Below are positions 1 to 7,542 of a stretch of 34,061 nucleotides of DNA, piece after piece. The DNA is from Planctomycetota bacterium (GTDB lineage Bacteria > Planctomycetota > UBA8742 > UBA2392). Position 1 is the stretch's first letter, and the number at the start of each line of letters is the position of its first letter. The notes under the pieces were generated by a model. That model was not told where the DNA came from and searched no databases. It was given only the letters and a program-made list of their open reading frames with translations. The DNA lies in NCBI GenBank assembly GCA_025993795.1, contig JAMQHL010000050.1, forward strand, positions 1 through 34,061, in the 5' to 3' direction. The position numbers and the translations under genes were made by a program.

Positions 1-395
1 ACGCGGCGTCGCACGTTCAGGCTTGCGCCCATTGACAATGATTCTCGACTGCAGCCTCCCGTAGGAGTCTGGGCAGTGTCTCAGTCCCAGTGTGGCCGAC
101 CACCCTCTCAGGCCGGCTATGCGTCGTAGCCTTGGTGAGCCATTACCTCACCAACTAGCTGATACAAGCTGATCCCCTCCTCTGGCGCCCGAAAGCTTTG
201 ACCCCTGGACGATGCCGTCCTGTGGTCTCATGCGGTATTAGCCCTAGTTTCCCAGGGTTGTCCCCCACCAGAGGGCAGGTTAACCAGCCATTACTCACCC
301 TTCCGCCACTCCTGTATTGCTACAGGCGTCCGACTTGCATGCCTCATCCACGCCGCCAACGTTCATTCTGAACCAGGATCAAATTCTCCATCAAC
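1..395 (-). rRNA. rrs: 16S ribosomal RNA, 5' part (partial)
   Basis: Read on the minus strand, the segment starts near 395 with the universal 16S 5' motif GAATTTGATCCTGGTTCAG. It runs through the V1-V2 region to the conserved ACTCCTACGGGAGGCTGC block (complement of 51-68) and leaves the window at base 1, so about three quarters of the gene lies to the left. The opening ...GAATGAACGTTGGCGGCGTGGAT... is typical of Planctomycetota. The exact mature 5' end (about 392-397) is set only by alignment with the E. coli gene from memory. Confidence 0.97.
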
Positions 396-918
396 AAAAA
401 TTTGACCTCGGTCACGGATTCTCAGGGCATTTTGGGGAAAGCTCTCCGAATTACGGAGCCTTTCCTTGCAATGCTTATGAGGATGTGACCTTGTTTTGAT
501 TTGGTATCCCCTGTTTCTGGGGACTGATCAAAGTTACCCGCCTTCCCCAAGGCGATCACGGGCAAGCCCGTTTTCGCCCTAGTGTCAGCTGGGCGTAGAC
601 CTCTTGTGTTCACCCTCATCGAATTGATGACTGCGGTCTCCGCATCCGCGGAAAGTCGCAGGGCTTTTGCCGTCATAAACACCGAGCGCCTACGTTCACA
701 TCCTCTTCTATCGTGGCTGTTCAGTTTTCAAAGAGCTTTGGGTACTTCTGTGTCCGTACTCTTTCGGCCTGTGACGGCACCAAAAGAATACCGGCACCCT
801 ATCCTCTGCTTCCGGGTTAGGGCACCGGGCGCGTGAAGCCGACAGGCTTCAGGCGCTCAGCGCCATCCCCTTCTCTGCAGAAGGCCGTTGGGTATCCCGC
901 CATGGAAACCATGTCGGG
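396..918 (-). other. rRNA operon leader with paired stems
   Basis: This non-coding stretch lies between the rRNA promoters and 16S. Three hairpins occur on the minus strand. GGCGC/GCGCC lies at 852-864 with a 3-base loop. TGAAGCC/GGCTTCA lies at 834-851 with a 4-base loop. An 11-bp stem joins 818-828 with 791-801. In that last stem two positions are G-U pairs if the RNA is read from the minus strand but C-A clashes if read from the plus strand, which fits rRNA-sense transcription. Short open frames here overlap the rRNA or leader and show no coding character, so I treat them as spurious. Confidence 0.75.
723..736 (-). promoter_or_regulatory. boxA-like antitermination site of the rRNA leader
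   Basis: The minus strand reads GCTCTTTGAAAACTGA, matching the boxA element (E. coli TGCTCTTTAACA; the Firmicute-type TGCTCTTTGAAAACT) that NusB/NusE bind to protect rRNA transcription from Rho. Its place about 330 bases upstream of 16S, downstream of two promoters, is as expected. Confidence 0.75.
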
Positions 919-924
919 CCCCGC

Positions 925-953
925 AGTGTACTTCCGGTTGACTGTTTGGTCAA
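925..953 (-). promoter_or_regulatory. rRNA promoter P2
   Basis: On the minus strand the -35 TTGACC (948-953) and -10 TACACT (925-930) are separated by 17 bases. It lies about 110 bases downstream of P1 and would start transcription near 918. Two well-spaced promoters in tandem are the usual rRNA arrangement. Confidence 0.65.
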
Positions 954-1037
954 GGCCGGTGGAAAACTCGCCCGATGTGCTTCATGTCGGGCTTCGTGCC
1001 GCGCCTCCCGGCGCCGCATCCCCCTGTGGGGCCGCAA

Positions 1038-1088
1038 AGGGTAGCGCGCACTTCTACCGCGTCAAGCATCAACATCAGAAATTTTTCA
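1038..1088 (-). promoter_or_regulatory. rRNA promoter P1 with A/T-rich upstream element
   Basis: On the minus strand the -35 TTGACG (1060-1065) and -10 TACCCT (1038-1043) are separated by 16 bases, followed by a GC-rich discriminator. Just upstream is the A/T-rich TTTGAAAAATTTC (1077-1089), a plausible UP element. The same TTGAC-16-TACCCT layout recurs before the gene at 25736, so it is a credible house sigma70 promoter. Confidence 0.7.
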
Positions 1089-1149
1089 AATCCCCTCGAA
1101 TGTCCTTAACGAAGCCCGGTTGCGTTTCCTTCCTGCCCTGCGCCTCAAA

Positions 1150-1665
1150 CTAAAACTTTACCAGGCTTACGATCTCGCGCCCCTTCAAGCGCCCCCGACC
1201 ATCCAGAAAACCCAGCTCAATCACAAAACCCATGCCCGCAACCCTGGCACCCACCTTCTCTACCAGTTCGCAGGCTGCAGCCGCCGTACCGCCCGTGGCC
1301 AGCAGGTCATCCAGCACGATCACCCGGTCTGCGCGTGAAACGCCGTCGGTGTGCATTTCAAGCGTGCCCTGGCCGTACTCAAGGGTGTAGCTGACACTGA
1401 TCTTGTCGTACGGCAGCTTGCCCGGCTTGCGCACCGGTGTGAACGGCAGGTTCAACGCCTGCGCCAGCAACGCGCCGAAGATGAACCCGCGACTTTCGAT
1501 GCCCACGACGCGCGTTGGCCGCGCAGCTTCAAACTCTTTCTCGAACGCGCCCGTGATACGCGCCATGGCCGCCGGGTCGCCCAGGATCGGCGTGATGTCC
1601 TTGAAGATGATGCCCGGCTTGGGAAAGTCGGGGATGTCGCGAATCAGCTTCTTGATTGAATCCAT
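1150..1665 (-). CDS. apt: Adenine phosphoribosyltransferase
   Basis: Converts adenine plus PRPP to AMP in cytosolic purine salvage. The 171-residue protein is full length for Apt. It opens with the family-typical MDSIKKLIRDIPDFPKPGI and contains GIESRGFIFGALLA and the PRPP-binding loop VIVLDDLLATGGT near residue 115. The ATG at 1665 is preceded by AGGAGA. A weak promoter (TTGCCA at 1706-1711, TAGAAA at 1684-1689 on the minus strand) lies in front, so it may be transcribed separately from comF, which ends 59 bases upstream. Only 85 bases without a clear terminator separate it from the rRNA promoter P1, so read-through into the rRNA operon is possible. Confidence 0.96.
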   Translation of the reverse strand: MDSIKKLIRDIPDFPKPGIIFKDITPILGDPAAMARITGAFEKEFEAARPTRVVGIESRGFIFGALLAQALNLPFTPVRKPGKLPYDKISVSYTLEYGQGTLEMHTDGVSRADRVIVLDDLLATGGTAAAACELVEKVGARVAGMGFVIELGFLDGRGRLKGREIVSLVKF

Positions 1666-1724
1666 GGCGGTCTCCTGCGCGGGTTTCTAGCGCAATCGCG
1701 GGAACTGGCAACAGCGATTTCATC

Positions 1725-2462
1725 TCAACGGTCAGCACCCAGTGCCGCGCGGGCGGCGATGGCGCCGTAGACGGCTTTGGCGCCGGCGCGCTTGAGCGTG
1801 CGGGCGGCTTCGGCAAACGTGGCGCCCGTTGTCATCACATCGTCCACCAGCAGGAACACCTTGCCCTCGACCAGCGCCGCGTTGCGCACCATAAAGGCAC
1901 CGTCAACGTTGGCTTTGCGTTGTGCGACGGACAGCATGGCCTGGCGGTCTGTCGGGCGTGTGCGACGCAATGCGTTCACCAGAGGCTTTTCAAGCCTGAG
2001 CTCGCGGGCGATCAGCTCGGCCTGGTTGTAACCGCGCTGCAACCGGCGCAGTGCCGACAGCGGCACGGGCGCGACCGCATCAATCCTGGCTGCAACACCG
2101 CGCTCGTGCAGCAGCGGCACAAGCCACGCGGCAAGCGGCTTGGCGACGTTGCGCTCGCCGCCGAACTTGAGCGCAAGGCACATGCCCTCCAGCACGCCTG
2201 CATAGCGGCCCGCAGCCACGATCTCTTTGGTGCCGAAGCCGTCGCGAACGTCCTGGCACGAAATGCACTCGCGAATCACGCCCACGCCCGTGCCCTGCGG
2301 CGCGCCGCAGCGCTTGCAGTAATCGGCTCCGGCGACTTCAGCTTGCCGAAGCACCTCGGCGGCGACGGGGCCGCTGTCGTCGTCAAGCAGCGGGCGGCCC
2401 GAGACCGCGCAATGGCGCGGCAGAAACAGGTCAAGCGCTCCGTGGGCCAAGCCTCGCAACAT
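1725..2462 (-). CDS. comF: ComF family phosphoribosyltransferase-like protein
   Basis: Member of the ComF/GntX family: an N-terminal zinc-binding segment joined to a PRTase fold. In naturally competent bacteria ComF helps internalised single-stranded DNA, but the biochemical role is generally unsettled. Visible Cys pairs are C49xxC52 and C66xxC69, with C18 near the start. The PRPP loop VFLLVDDVMTTGAT lies near residue 195. Length (245 aa) is normal. The ATG at 2462 has no Shine-Dalgarno but a TAAGCT hexamer (minus strand, 2469-2474) 6 bases before it, suggesting a leaderless mRNA. Diverges from the aldolase gene at 2573. Confidence 0.93.
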   Translation of the reverse strand: MLRGLAHGALDLFLPRHCAVSGRPLLDDDSGPVAAEVLRQAEVAGADYCKRCGAPQGTGVGVIRECISCQDVRDGFGTKEIVAAGRYAGVLEGMCLALKFGGERNVAKPLAAWLVPLLHERGVAARIDAVAPVPLSALRRLQRGYNQAELIARELRLEKPLVNALRRTRPTDRQAMLSVAQRKANVDGAFMVRNAALVEGKVFLLVDDVMTTGATFAEAARTLKRAGAKAVYGAIAARAALGADR

Positions 2463-2468
2463 GGCCGC

Positions 2469-2474
2469 AGCTTA
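2469..2474 (-). promoter_or_regulatory. Putative -10 element of leaderless comF
   Basis: TAAGCT on the minus strand ends 6 bases before the comF ATG, placing the expected start of transcription on or beside the start codon. A weak -35 (TTTACC) lies 16 bases upstream. No Shine-Dalgarno is present. Confidence 0.4.
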
Positions 2475-2572
2475 GGCTGCCAAGCATAGAGGTAAAGCAA
2501 CCGCACGCGTTCCTTTGCGGACCAAGGGCCTTTGCCCTTGCCGACTTCAGCGCCGAAACCGAAAAGAGCCCC

Positions 2573-4669
2573 ATGAAGAGCCTTTGGAAAGATGAAGACG
2601 CGCGCTCTTACATCGAGCGTTTCCGCGCAGCCGGCCAAGACGTCGCCCTGCGTGTTTACACGTCAAGACTGATCGGGCGTGACCCCGCGCTGGTCATGCA
2701 CGGCGGCGGCAACACCAGCGTCAAGGGCGCCACGAGCAACATTCTGGGTGAAAGCGTGCCCGCCATCTTTGTGAAAGGCAGCGGCTGGAACCTGGACTCG
2801 ATTGAGCCGCCGGGCTTTCCCGGGCTTGATCTTGAGTACCTGAAGAGGCTGCGCGGACTGGCTGCTCTGTCTGACGAAGAGATGGTCAACCAGTTGCGCA
2901 CGCACATGTTTGACGCATCGGGCCCCAACCCCAGCGTTGAGACACTGCTGCACGCGTTTCTGCCGCACAAGTTTGTGGACCACAGTCACGCAGACGCGAT
3001 TCTGGCGCTGACGAACCGGCACGATGGCGAGGCGCTTGTGCGCGAGCTGTTTGGCGAGCGCGTAGGCATCGTGCCGTACGTGATGCCGGGCTTTGAGCTG
3101 GCCAAGGTCTGCGCGAATGTGTTTGAGAACAACCCGCGCGTAGAGGGCCTGGTTCTGCTCAAGCATGGGCTGTTCAGTTTCGGTGACGACGCCCGGCAGT
3201 CCTATGAGCGCCACATCGCGCTGATCACCACCGCCGAGCAATGGCTTGAGCGCGAGCGCAAGCGCGGTCTTACGGCGCGCTTTGACGCGCCTGCCGACGC
3301 AAGCAGCTTGTGCGCGCAGGTGGCGCCGGTGCTGCGCGGATTGCTCGCCGAGGCCACGGGCGAGCCCGACGCGCCCTATCGGCGCATGGTGCTTGAATGG
3401 CGCGCAACCGACGAGATTCTCGACTTTGTGAACGCCGCTGAGTTCACGAAGCTGGCGCTGACCGGGCCGCTGACGCCAGACCACGTGATCCGCACCAAGG
3501 CGCTGCCGATGGTCATTGCCGAGCCTGACTTCGAAAATATCGAAGAGCAGCTCAGCGAAGCCGTGACCAGCTACCGGCGCGATTACAACGCCTACTTCGA
3601 GCGCTGCGTGGAAAGCAAGGGCGTCAAGCGCATCCGGCTGGACGATTTTCCACGCATCGTGCTGATGCCAGGCGTGGGCATGCTGTGCTGGGGGCAATCA
3701 AAGAAAGACGCGCGCATTGCCGCCGACATTTACGAGCACACCATTCGGGTAAAGGCGCTGGTACACGCCACGGGCGAGTATGAAGCGCTGCCCGAAGCAG
3801 ACCTCTTTGACGTGGAGTATTGGCCCCTAGAGCAGGCCAAGCTGGGCCAGGCCAAGGCCAAACCGCTTGCCGGGCAGGTCGCGATTGTGACCGGCGCTGC
3901 GGGCGCCATTGGCAGCGCAGTCTGTGAATGCCTGATCGAAGCCGGTGCGCACGTAGTGGCCAGCGACATCAACGCCGAAAAACTCGCGCAGACCTGCGAA
4001 GAACTGGCCGAGCGCAACGGCAAAGATTCGCGGCGCGGTGTGGTCGGCGACGTCACGGACGAACATTCGGTGGCTGCCCTGTTTGCTGAAGTTGCGCGGC
4101 TTTACGGCGGCGCCGACATAGTGGTGCCGAATGCCGGGGTTGCCCATTCGCGGGCGCTGGATGAACTGGAGACTGAAGACTTCAAGCGCGTGATTGAGGT
4201 AAACCTGACCGGCTACTTTCAGGTAATGCGGCAGGGCGCGCGCCTGCTGAAGGCGCAGGGCACGGGCGGGCACATCATCGTGATCGGCAGCAAGAACGTC
4301 ATGTCACCCGGGGCGGAGTTCGGCGCATACAGCGCAAGCAAGGCGGCGGGCCATCAACTGGCCAAGGTCGCGGCGCTGGAGCTGGCGAAGGAGGGCGTCC
4401 GCGTGAATATCGTTTCGCCTGACGCCGTGTTCGGCGAGGGCCGCCACGCAAGCGGGCTGTGGGGCGAGGTCGGGCCGGACCGCGCCAAGGCCCATGGCAT
4501 CGAGTTCGCGCAGCTTGAAGAACATTACCGCAACCGCAACCTGCTGCGCGCGCGCATTACCGGCAAGCACGTGGGCAACGCAGTGGTGTTTTTTGCGAGC
4601 AATCGCACGCCCACCACCGGGGCAACGCTGCCCGTGGACGGAGGCATAGCCAACGCCTTCCCAAGGTAG
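2573..4669 (+). CDS. Bifunctional class II aldolase / short-chain dehydrogenase (rhamnulose-1-P aldolase/lactaldehyde dehydrogenase type)
   Basis: A two-domain fusion of 698 residues. Residues 1 to ~420 are a class II (RhaD/AraD-type) aldolase with HGGGNTSVKG near 42 and the metal-binding HSH at 137-139. Residues ~430-698 are a short-chain dehydrogenase with Rossmann motif TGAAGAIG (440-447) and catalytic Y586xxxK590 in YSASK. Known relatives (YuxG/RhaEW type) split rhamnulose-1-phosphate to DHAP and lactaldehyde and then oxidise the aldehyde. That exact substrate is an inference here because no rhamnose kinase, isomerase or regulator is beside it. The ATG follows GAAAAGAGCCCC, a weak ribosome site. 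The next gene starts 71 bases later on the same strand. Confidence 0.93.
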   Translation: MKSLWKDEDARSYIERFRAAGQDVALRVYTSRLIGRDPALVMHGGGNTSVKGATSNILGESVPAIFVKGSGWNLDSIEPPGFPGLDLEYLKRLRGLAALSDEEMVNQLRTHMFDASGPNPSVETLLHAFLPHKFVDHSHADAILALTNRHDGEALVRELFGERVGIVPYVMPGFELAKVCANVFENNPRVEGLVLLKHGLFSFGDDARQSYERHIALITTAEQWLERERKRGLTARFDAPADASSLCAQVAPVLRGLLAEATGEPDAPYRRMVLEWRATDEILDFVNAAEFTKLALTGPLTPDHVIRTKALPMVIAEPDFENIEEQLSEAVTSYRRDYNAYFERCVESKGVKRIRLDDFPRIVLMPGVGMLCWGQSKKDARIAADIYEHTIRVKALVHATGEYEALPEADLFDVEYWPLEQAKLGQAKAKPLAGQVAIVTGAAGAIGSAVCECLIEAGAHVVASDINAEKLAQTCEELAERNGKDSRRGVVGDVTDEHSVAALFAEVARLYGGADIVVPNAGVAHSRALDELETEDFKRVIEVNLTGYFQVMRQGARLLKAQGTGGHIIVIGSKNVMSPGAEFGAYSASKAAGHQLAKVAALELAKEGVRVNIVSPDAVFGEGRHASGLWGEVGPDRAKAHGIEFAQLEEHYRNRNLLRARITGKHVGNAVVFFASNRTPTTGATLPVDGGIANAFPR

Positions 4670-4740
4670 CGGACGAATTCATACTCAATCCGGATATGAC
4701 TCGCGGCGACGCAGCGTTAAACTGCGGACAGGAGACGGTC

Positions 4741-6465
4741 ATGCCCGACACCCTTGAAGCCCTGCCCCGCAGTTACCCCCGCGCCTTCGTGCCCCAGGGC
4801 CTGGTCGTGCGAACATTCCAGGACGTTGCCCCGCTGTTTGAGCGCCTTCTGGGCGCTGACCTTGGACAAGCCGAGGCCTTGGAACAATGGATGCGAGACA
4901 GCAGTGAACTCGCGGCTGTCATCAATGAAGTCGGCGCGCGCATTCACATCCGCACAACCCTTGATACCGGCAGCGACGAGAACAAGCGCGTATTTCTTGA
5001 CTGGGTCGAGAAGTTCGAGCCGCAACTGAAGCAGGCCGCAGATGCGCTGGACCGCAAGTTCCAGGCGGCACCCGCACGAAGCGCCCTGGACCCCGCAATT
5101 TACGCGGTTTACGAGCGCGCGGTGCTGGCGCAGCTTGCGTTGTATCGGCCCGAAAACATTCCGCTGCAGACTGAGCTTGCCAAGCTCACTAAGCTGTTCG
5201 ATGAAATCCAGGGCGCCGTCACCGTAGACTTCGACGGCAGCCGCTACACGCCTGTGCAGATGGCGAAGTTCGGGCTTGAGCAGGACCGACCCCTGCGCGA
5301 AAGGGCCTGGCGCGCCAACAACGAGCGCCAACTGGCCGAGCACGTGGGCCTGGCGCGGCTGTTCGAGGACCAGCTGCGCCTGCGAGAGCAGATCGCACGC
5401 AATGCCGGATGCGCCGACTTTCGTGAGTACACATGGCAGAGCTATCTGCGGTTCGACTACTCGCCCGACGACTGCGACGTTTTCGCCCATGGCGTGGAGC
5501 AGGTGGTGCTGCCGGCAGTGCGGCGCATTCAGCGACGGCGCGGCGAAGCGCTGGGGCTGCCTTCGCTGCGTCCGTGGGACCTTGACGTTGACCCAACCGG
5601 CAGGCCGCCGCTGAAGCCCTTTGACGACGTAGAGCAGCTAAAGCTTGGGTGTTCGCGCATCTTTCACCGCATTGACCCGGAACTTGGCAGCCAGTTCGAC
5701 CGCATGCGCGAACTGAAGTTGCTCGACCTTGCCAACCGCGAGGGCAAGGCTCCCGGCGGCTACCAGAGCACTCTGTGCGAGGCGCGTCTGCCGTTCATTT
5801 TCATGAATGCGGTGGGCCTGGACTCTGACGTGCGTACATTGCTGCACGAGGGCGGGCATGCCTTTCACGCTCTCGCGGCCGCAGACCAGCCGCTGTTTGC
5901 ATATCGCCACGCACCCATGGAGTTCTGCGAAGTTGCCAGCATGTCGATGGAACTGCTGGGCATGCCGCACGTCAACGAGTTCTATGCCCCATTCGACATC
6001 AAGCGCGCCCAGGCAGAGCAGCTTGAACGCACGTTGGAAGTACTGGTGATGATTGCGCAGGGCGACCAGTTCCAGCACTGGATCTACACCCATGCCGGCG
6101 CGGACGCTGATGCCGTGACCGCGCAATGGCGCGCACAGGCGCTGCGCTTCAACGCCGGCACAGAATGGACGGGCCTTGAGAAGTTCCGCGATGCGCGCTG
6201 GACCAACATCGGCCATTTCTTCTGGGCCCCGTTCTATTTCATCGAATACGCGATCGCACAGATCGGCGCGCTGCAGGTGTGGCTGCACTCGCGCGACGAC
6301 ACGGTCGGCACGCTCGCGAAGTATCGCCATGCACTCAGCCTTGGCGGCTCGCGCGGTTTGCGAGACCTGTTCAAAGCCGCGGGCCTGCGCCTGGGCATGG
6401 ACGCCGAAACGCTGAAGCCGCTGGTCGAGGCAGTCGAAACCGAGCTTGATCGCCTGTCGGGTTGA
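4741..6465 (+). CDS. M3 family oligoendopeptidase
   Basis: A cytosolic zinc metallopeptidase of the thimet oligopeptidase/PepF group, which trims short peptides. The active-site motif is HEGGH at residues 369-373 (HExxH), with the third zinc ligand probably E397 in FCEVASM, 24 residues on, matching the family's spacing. The mostly helical 574-residue chain is the right size. There is no signal peptide. I start at the ATG at 4741 because it has GGAG 7-11 bases upstream; an in-frame ATG at 4696 would add 15 residues without a better ribosome site. Confidence 0.93.
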   Translation: MPDTLEALPRSYPRAFVPQGLVVRTFQDVAPLFERLLGADLGQAEALEQWMRDSSELAAVINEVGARIHIRTTLDTGSDENKRVFLDWVEKFEPQLKQAADALDRKFQAAPARSALDPAIYAVYERAVLAQLALYRPENIPLQTELAKLTKLFDEIQGAVTVDFDGSRYTPVQMAKFGLEQDRPLRERAWRANNERQLAEHVGLARLFEDQLRLREQIARNAGCADFREYTWQSYLRFDYSPDDCDVFAHGVEQVVLPAVRRIQRRRGEALGLPSLRPWDLDVDPTGRPPLKPFDDVEQLKLGCSRIFHRIDPELGSQFDRMRELKLLDLANREGKAPGGYQSTLCEARLPFIFMNAVGLDSDVRTLLHEGGHAFHALAAADQPLFAYRHAPMEFCEVASMSMELLGMPHVNEFYAPFDIKRAQAEQLERTLEVLVMIAQGDQFQHWIYTHAGADADAVTAQWRAQALRFNAGTEWTGLEKFRDARWTNIGHFFWAPFYFIEYAIAQIGALQVWLHSRDDTVGTLAKYRHALSLGGSRGLRDLFKAAGLRLGMDAETLKPLVEAVETELDRLSG

Positions 6466-6484
6466 AAAGCAGCGCGTGATGGCA

Positions 6485-6512
6485 TTGCGCGATGGCGTTG
6501 CCTGTCTACGCT
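6485..6512 (+). promoter_or_regulatory. Putative promoter of the EamA transporter gene
   Basis: TTGCGC (6485-6490) and TACGCT (6507-6512) are 16 bases apart, and the start codon at 6523 lies only 10 bases beyond the -10. The transcript would have almost no leader. No Shine-Dalgarno is visible before this gene. Confidence 0.4.
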
Positions 6513-6522
6513 TCTGCGACCC

Positions 6523-7515
6523 ATGTCGGTACCGACCACCACTGTGCAACCCCCCCGGGCCCGTCTGATCGCGACGTTCGCGCTGCTGTCGGTCTGCATT
6601 TTCTGGGGCGCCACTTTTCTGTGGATGAAAGAGGGCACCGACGCGCTGCAGGTGGTCTACGGCTCAGAGCGGCCAGCCGCGGTGGGCGCGTTCTTTCTGC
6701 TGTGGCGCTTTCTGGTTGCCGCGCTGCTGATGCCGTTGCTTGTGCCGCGCAGCGTGAAGCGCCTTGACCGGGCATCCCTGAAATGGGGTTTTCTGCTTAG
6801 TCTGCCCTTCACGCTGGGCTTTCTTCTGCAGATTTTCGGGCTGGCGCAGTCCGATGTACTGCCCAGCCAGTCAGCCTTCCTTACCAGCCTGTATGTGGTC
6901 GCGACCCCGCTGATCGCGGCATTTGTGTTCCGGCGCCTGCCGCCCCGTGGCGTGATGATCGGTGTGCTGCTGGCGACACTGGGCGCCGCCTACATCAAGG
7001 GACCACCCCAGGGCGGCCTTTCGCCGGGTGCCTGGGCAACCATCGGGTGTGCCGTGCTGTTCGGTGTACACATCCTGATGACCGACACCGGCACGAAACG
7101 CGCCGACCCGATGGCAGTCACGCTTGTGATGTTCGTGTGCGCGAGCCTGTTTACCGCTGTGGCCGTTGTGCTGGCACCTGGCGGTATTGCGCTGTTTGAG
7201 CCGGTGCCGCTGGCGGCTGCAATGTCGGATTTCGAGTTCTGGCGCACGATGCTGCTGTGCGCCACGCTCGCAACGGTCGTGGCGGTCAGCGTACTGAACC
7301 GCTGGCAGAAAGAACTGCTGCCTTCGCGCGCAGCCATCGTTTACACCGCCGAGCCGGTATTTGCCTCGATCATAAGCATCATCGCCGGCCGTGACAGGCT
7401 GGACGGGTGGCTTGCCTTTGGCGCCGTTATGATACTGCTGGCAAACGTCAGTGCCGAGTTCTTGCGCAAGCGGCCGCGCCTGCAACCGCCGGTGCAAACA
7501 GAAACCCCCGCGTAG
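6523..7515 (+). CDS. EamA/DMT family transporter
   Basis: An inner-membrane protein of 330 residues with about ten hydrophobic helices in two repeated halves, as in drug/metabolite exporters (RhaT/YdcZ/EamA clan). Typical stretches are LSVCIFWGATFLWMKE at helix 1, LPSQSAFLTSLYVVATPLIA in the first repeat and SRAAIVYTAEPVFASII in the second. The substrate cannot be told from sequence. Starts at the ATG following a short promoter gap, without a Shine-Dalgarno. It ends inside a strong hairpin that separates it from the convergent gene. Confidence 0.93.
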   Translation: MSVPTTTVQPPRARLIATFALLSVCIFWGATFLWMKEGTDALQVVYGSERPAAVGAFFLLWRFLVAALLMPLLVPRSVKRLDRASLKWGFLLSLPFTLGFLLQIFGLAQSDVLPSQSAFLTSLYVVATPLIAAFVFRRLPPRGVMIGVLLATLGAAYIKGPPQGGLSPGAWATIGCAVLFGVHILMTDTGTKRADPMAVTLVMFVCASLFTAVAVVLAPGGIALFEPVPLAAAMSDFEFWRTMLLCATLATVVAVSVLNRWQKELLPSRAAIVYTAEPVFASIISIIAGRDRLDGWLAFGAVMILLANVSAEFLRKRPRLQPPVQTETPA

Positions 7516-7526
7516 TCGCGGGGGTT
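7503..7526. terminator. Hairpin between convergent genes (probably bidirectional terminator)
   Basis: A perfect 10-bp stem, AACCCCCGCG / CGCGGGGGTT, with a TAGT loop that holds the transporter's stop codon. The minus side continues into TCTGTTTG, modestly U-rich; the plus side has no U run. It lies exactly between the transporter end and the convergent gene ending at 7543. Confidence 0.7.
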
Positions 7527-7542
7527 CGGGAGCAGCCGGAAC

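Noticed and set aside
422..1153. Several short open frames (60-106 codons) on both strands upstream of 16S.
   Set aside because: They lie over the rRNA leader and promoters, have no ribosome sites or family resemblance, and the strong RNA structure explains the sequence.
1656..2489. A long plus-strand frame opposite comF.
   Set aside because: It is the antisense shadow of comF, which carries clear Cys and PRPP motifs.
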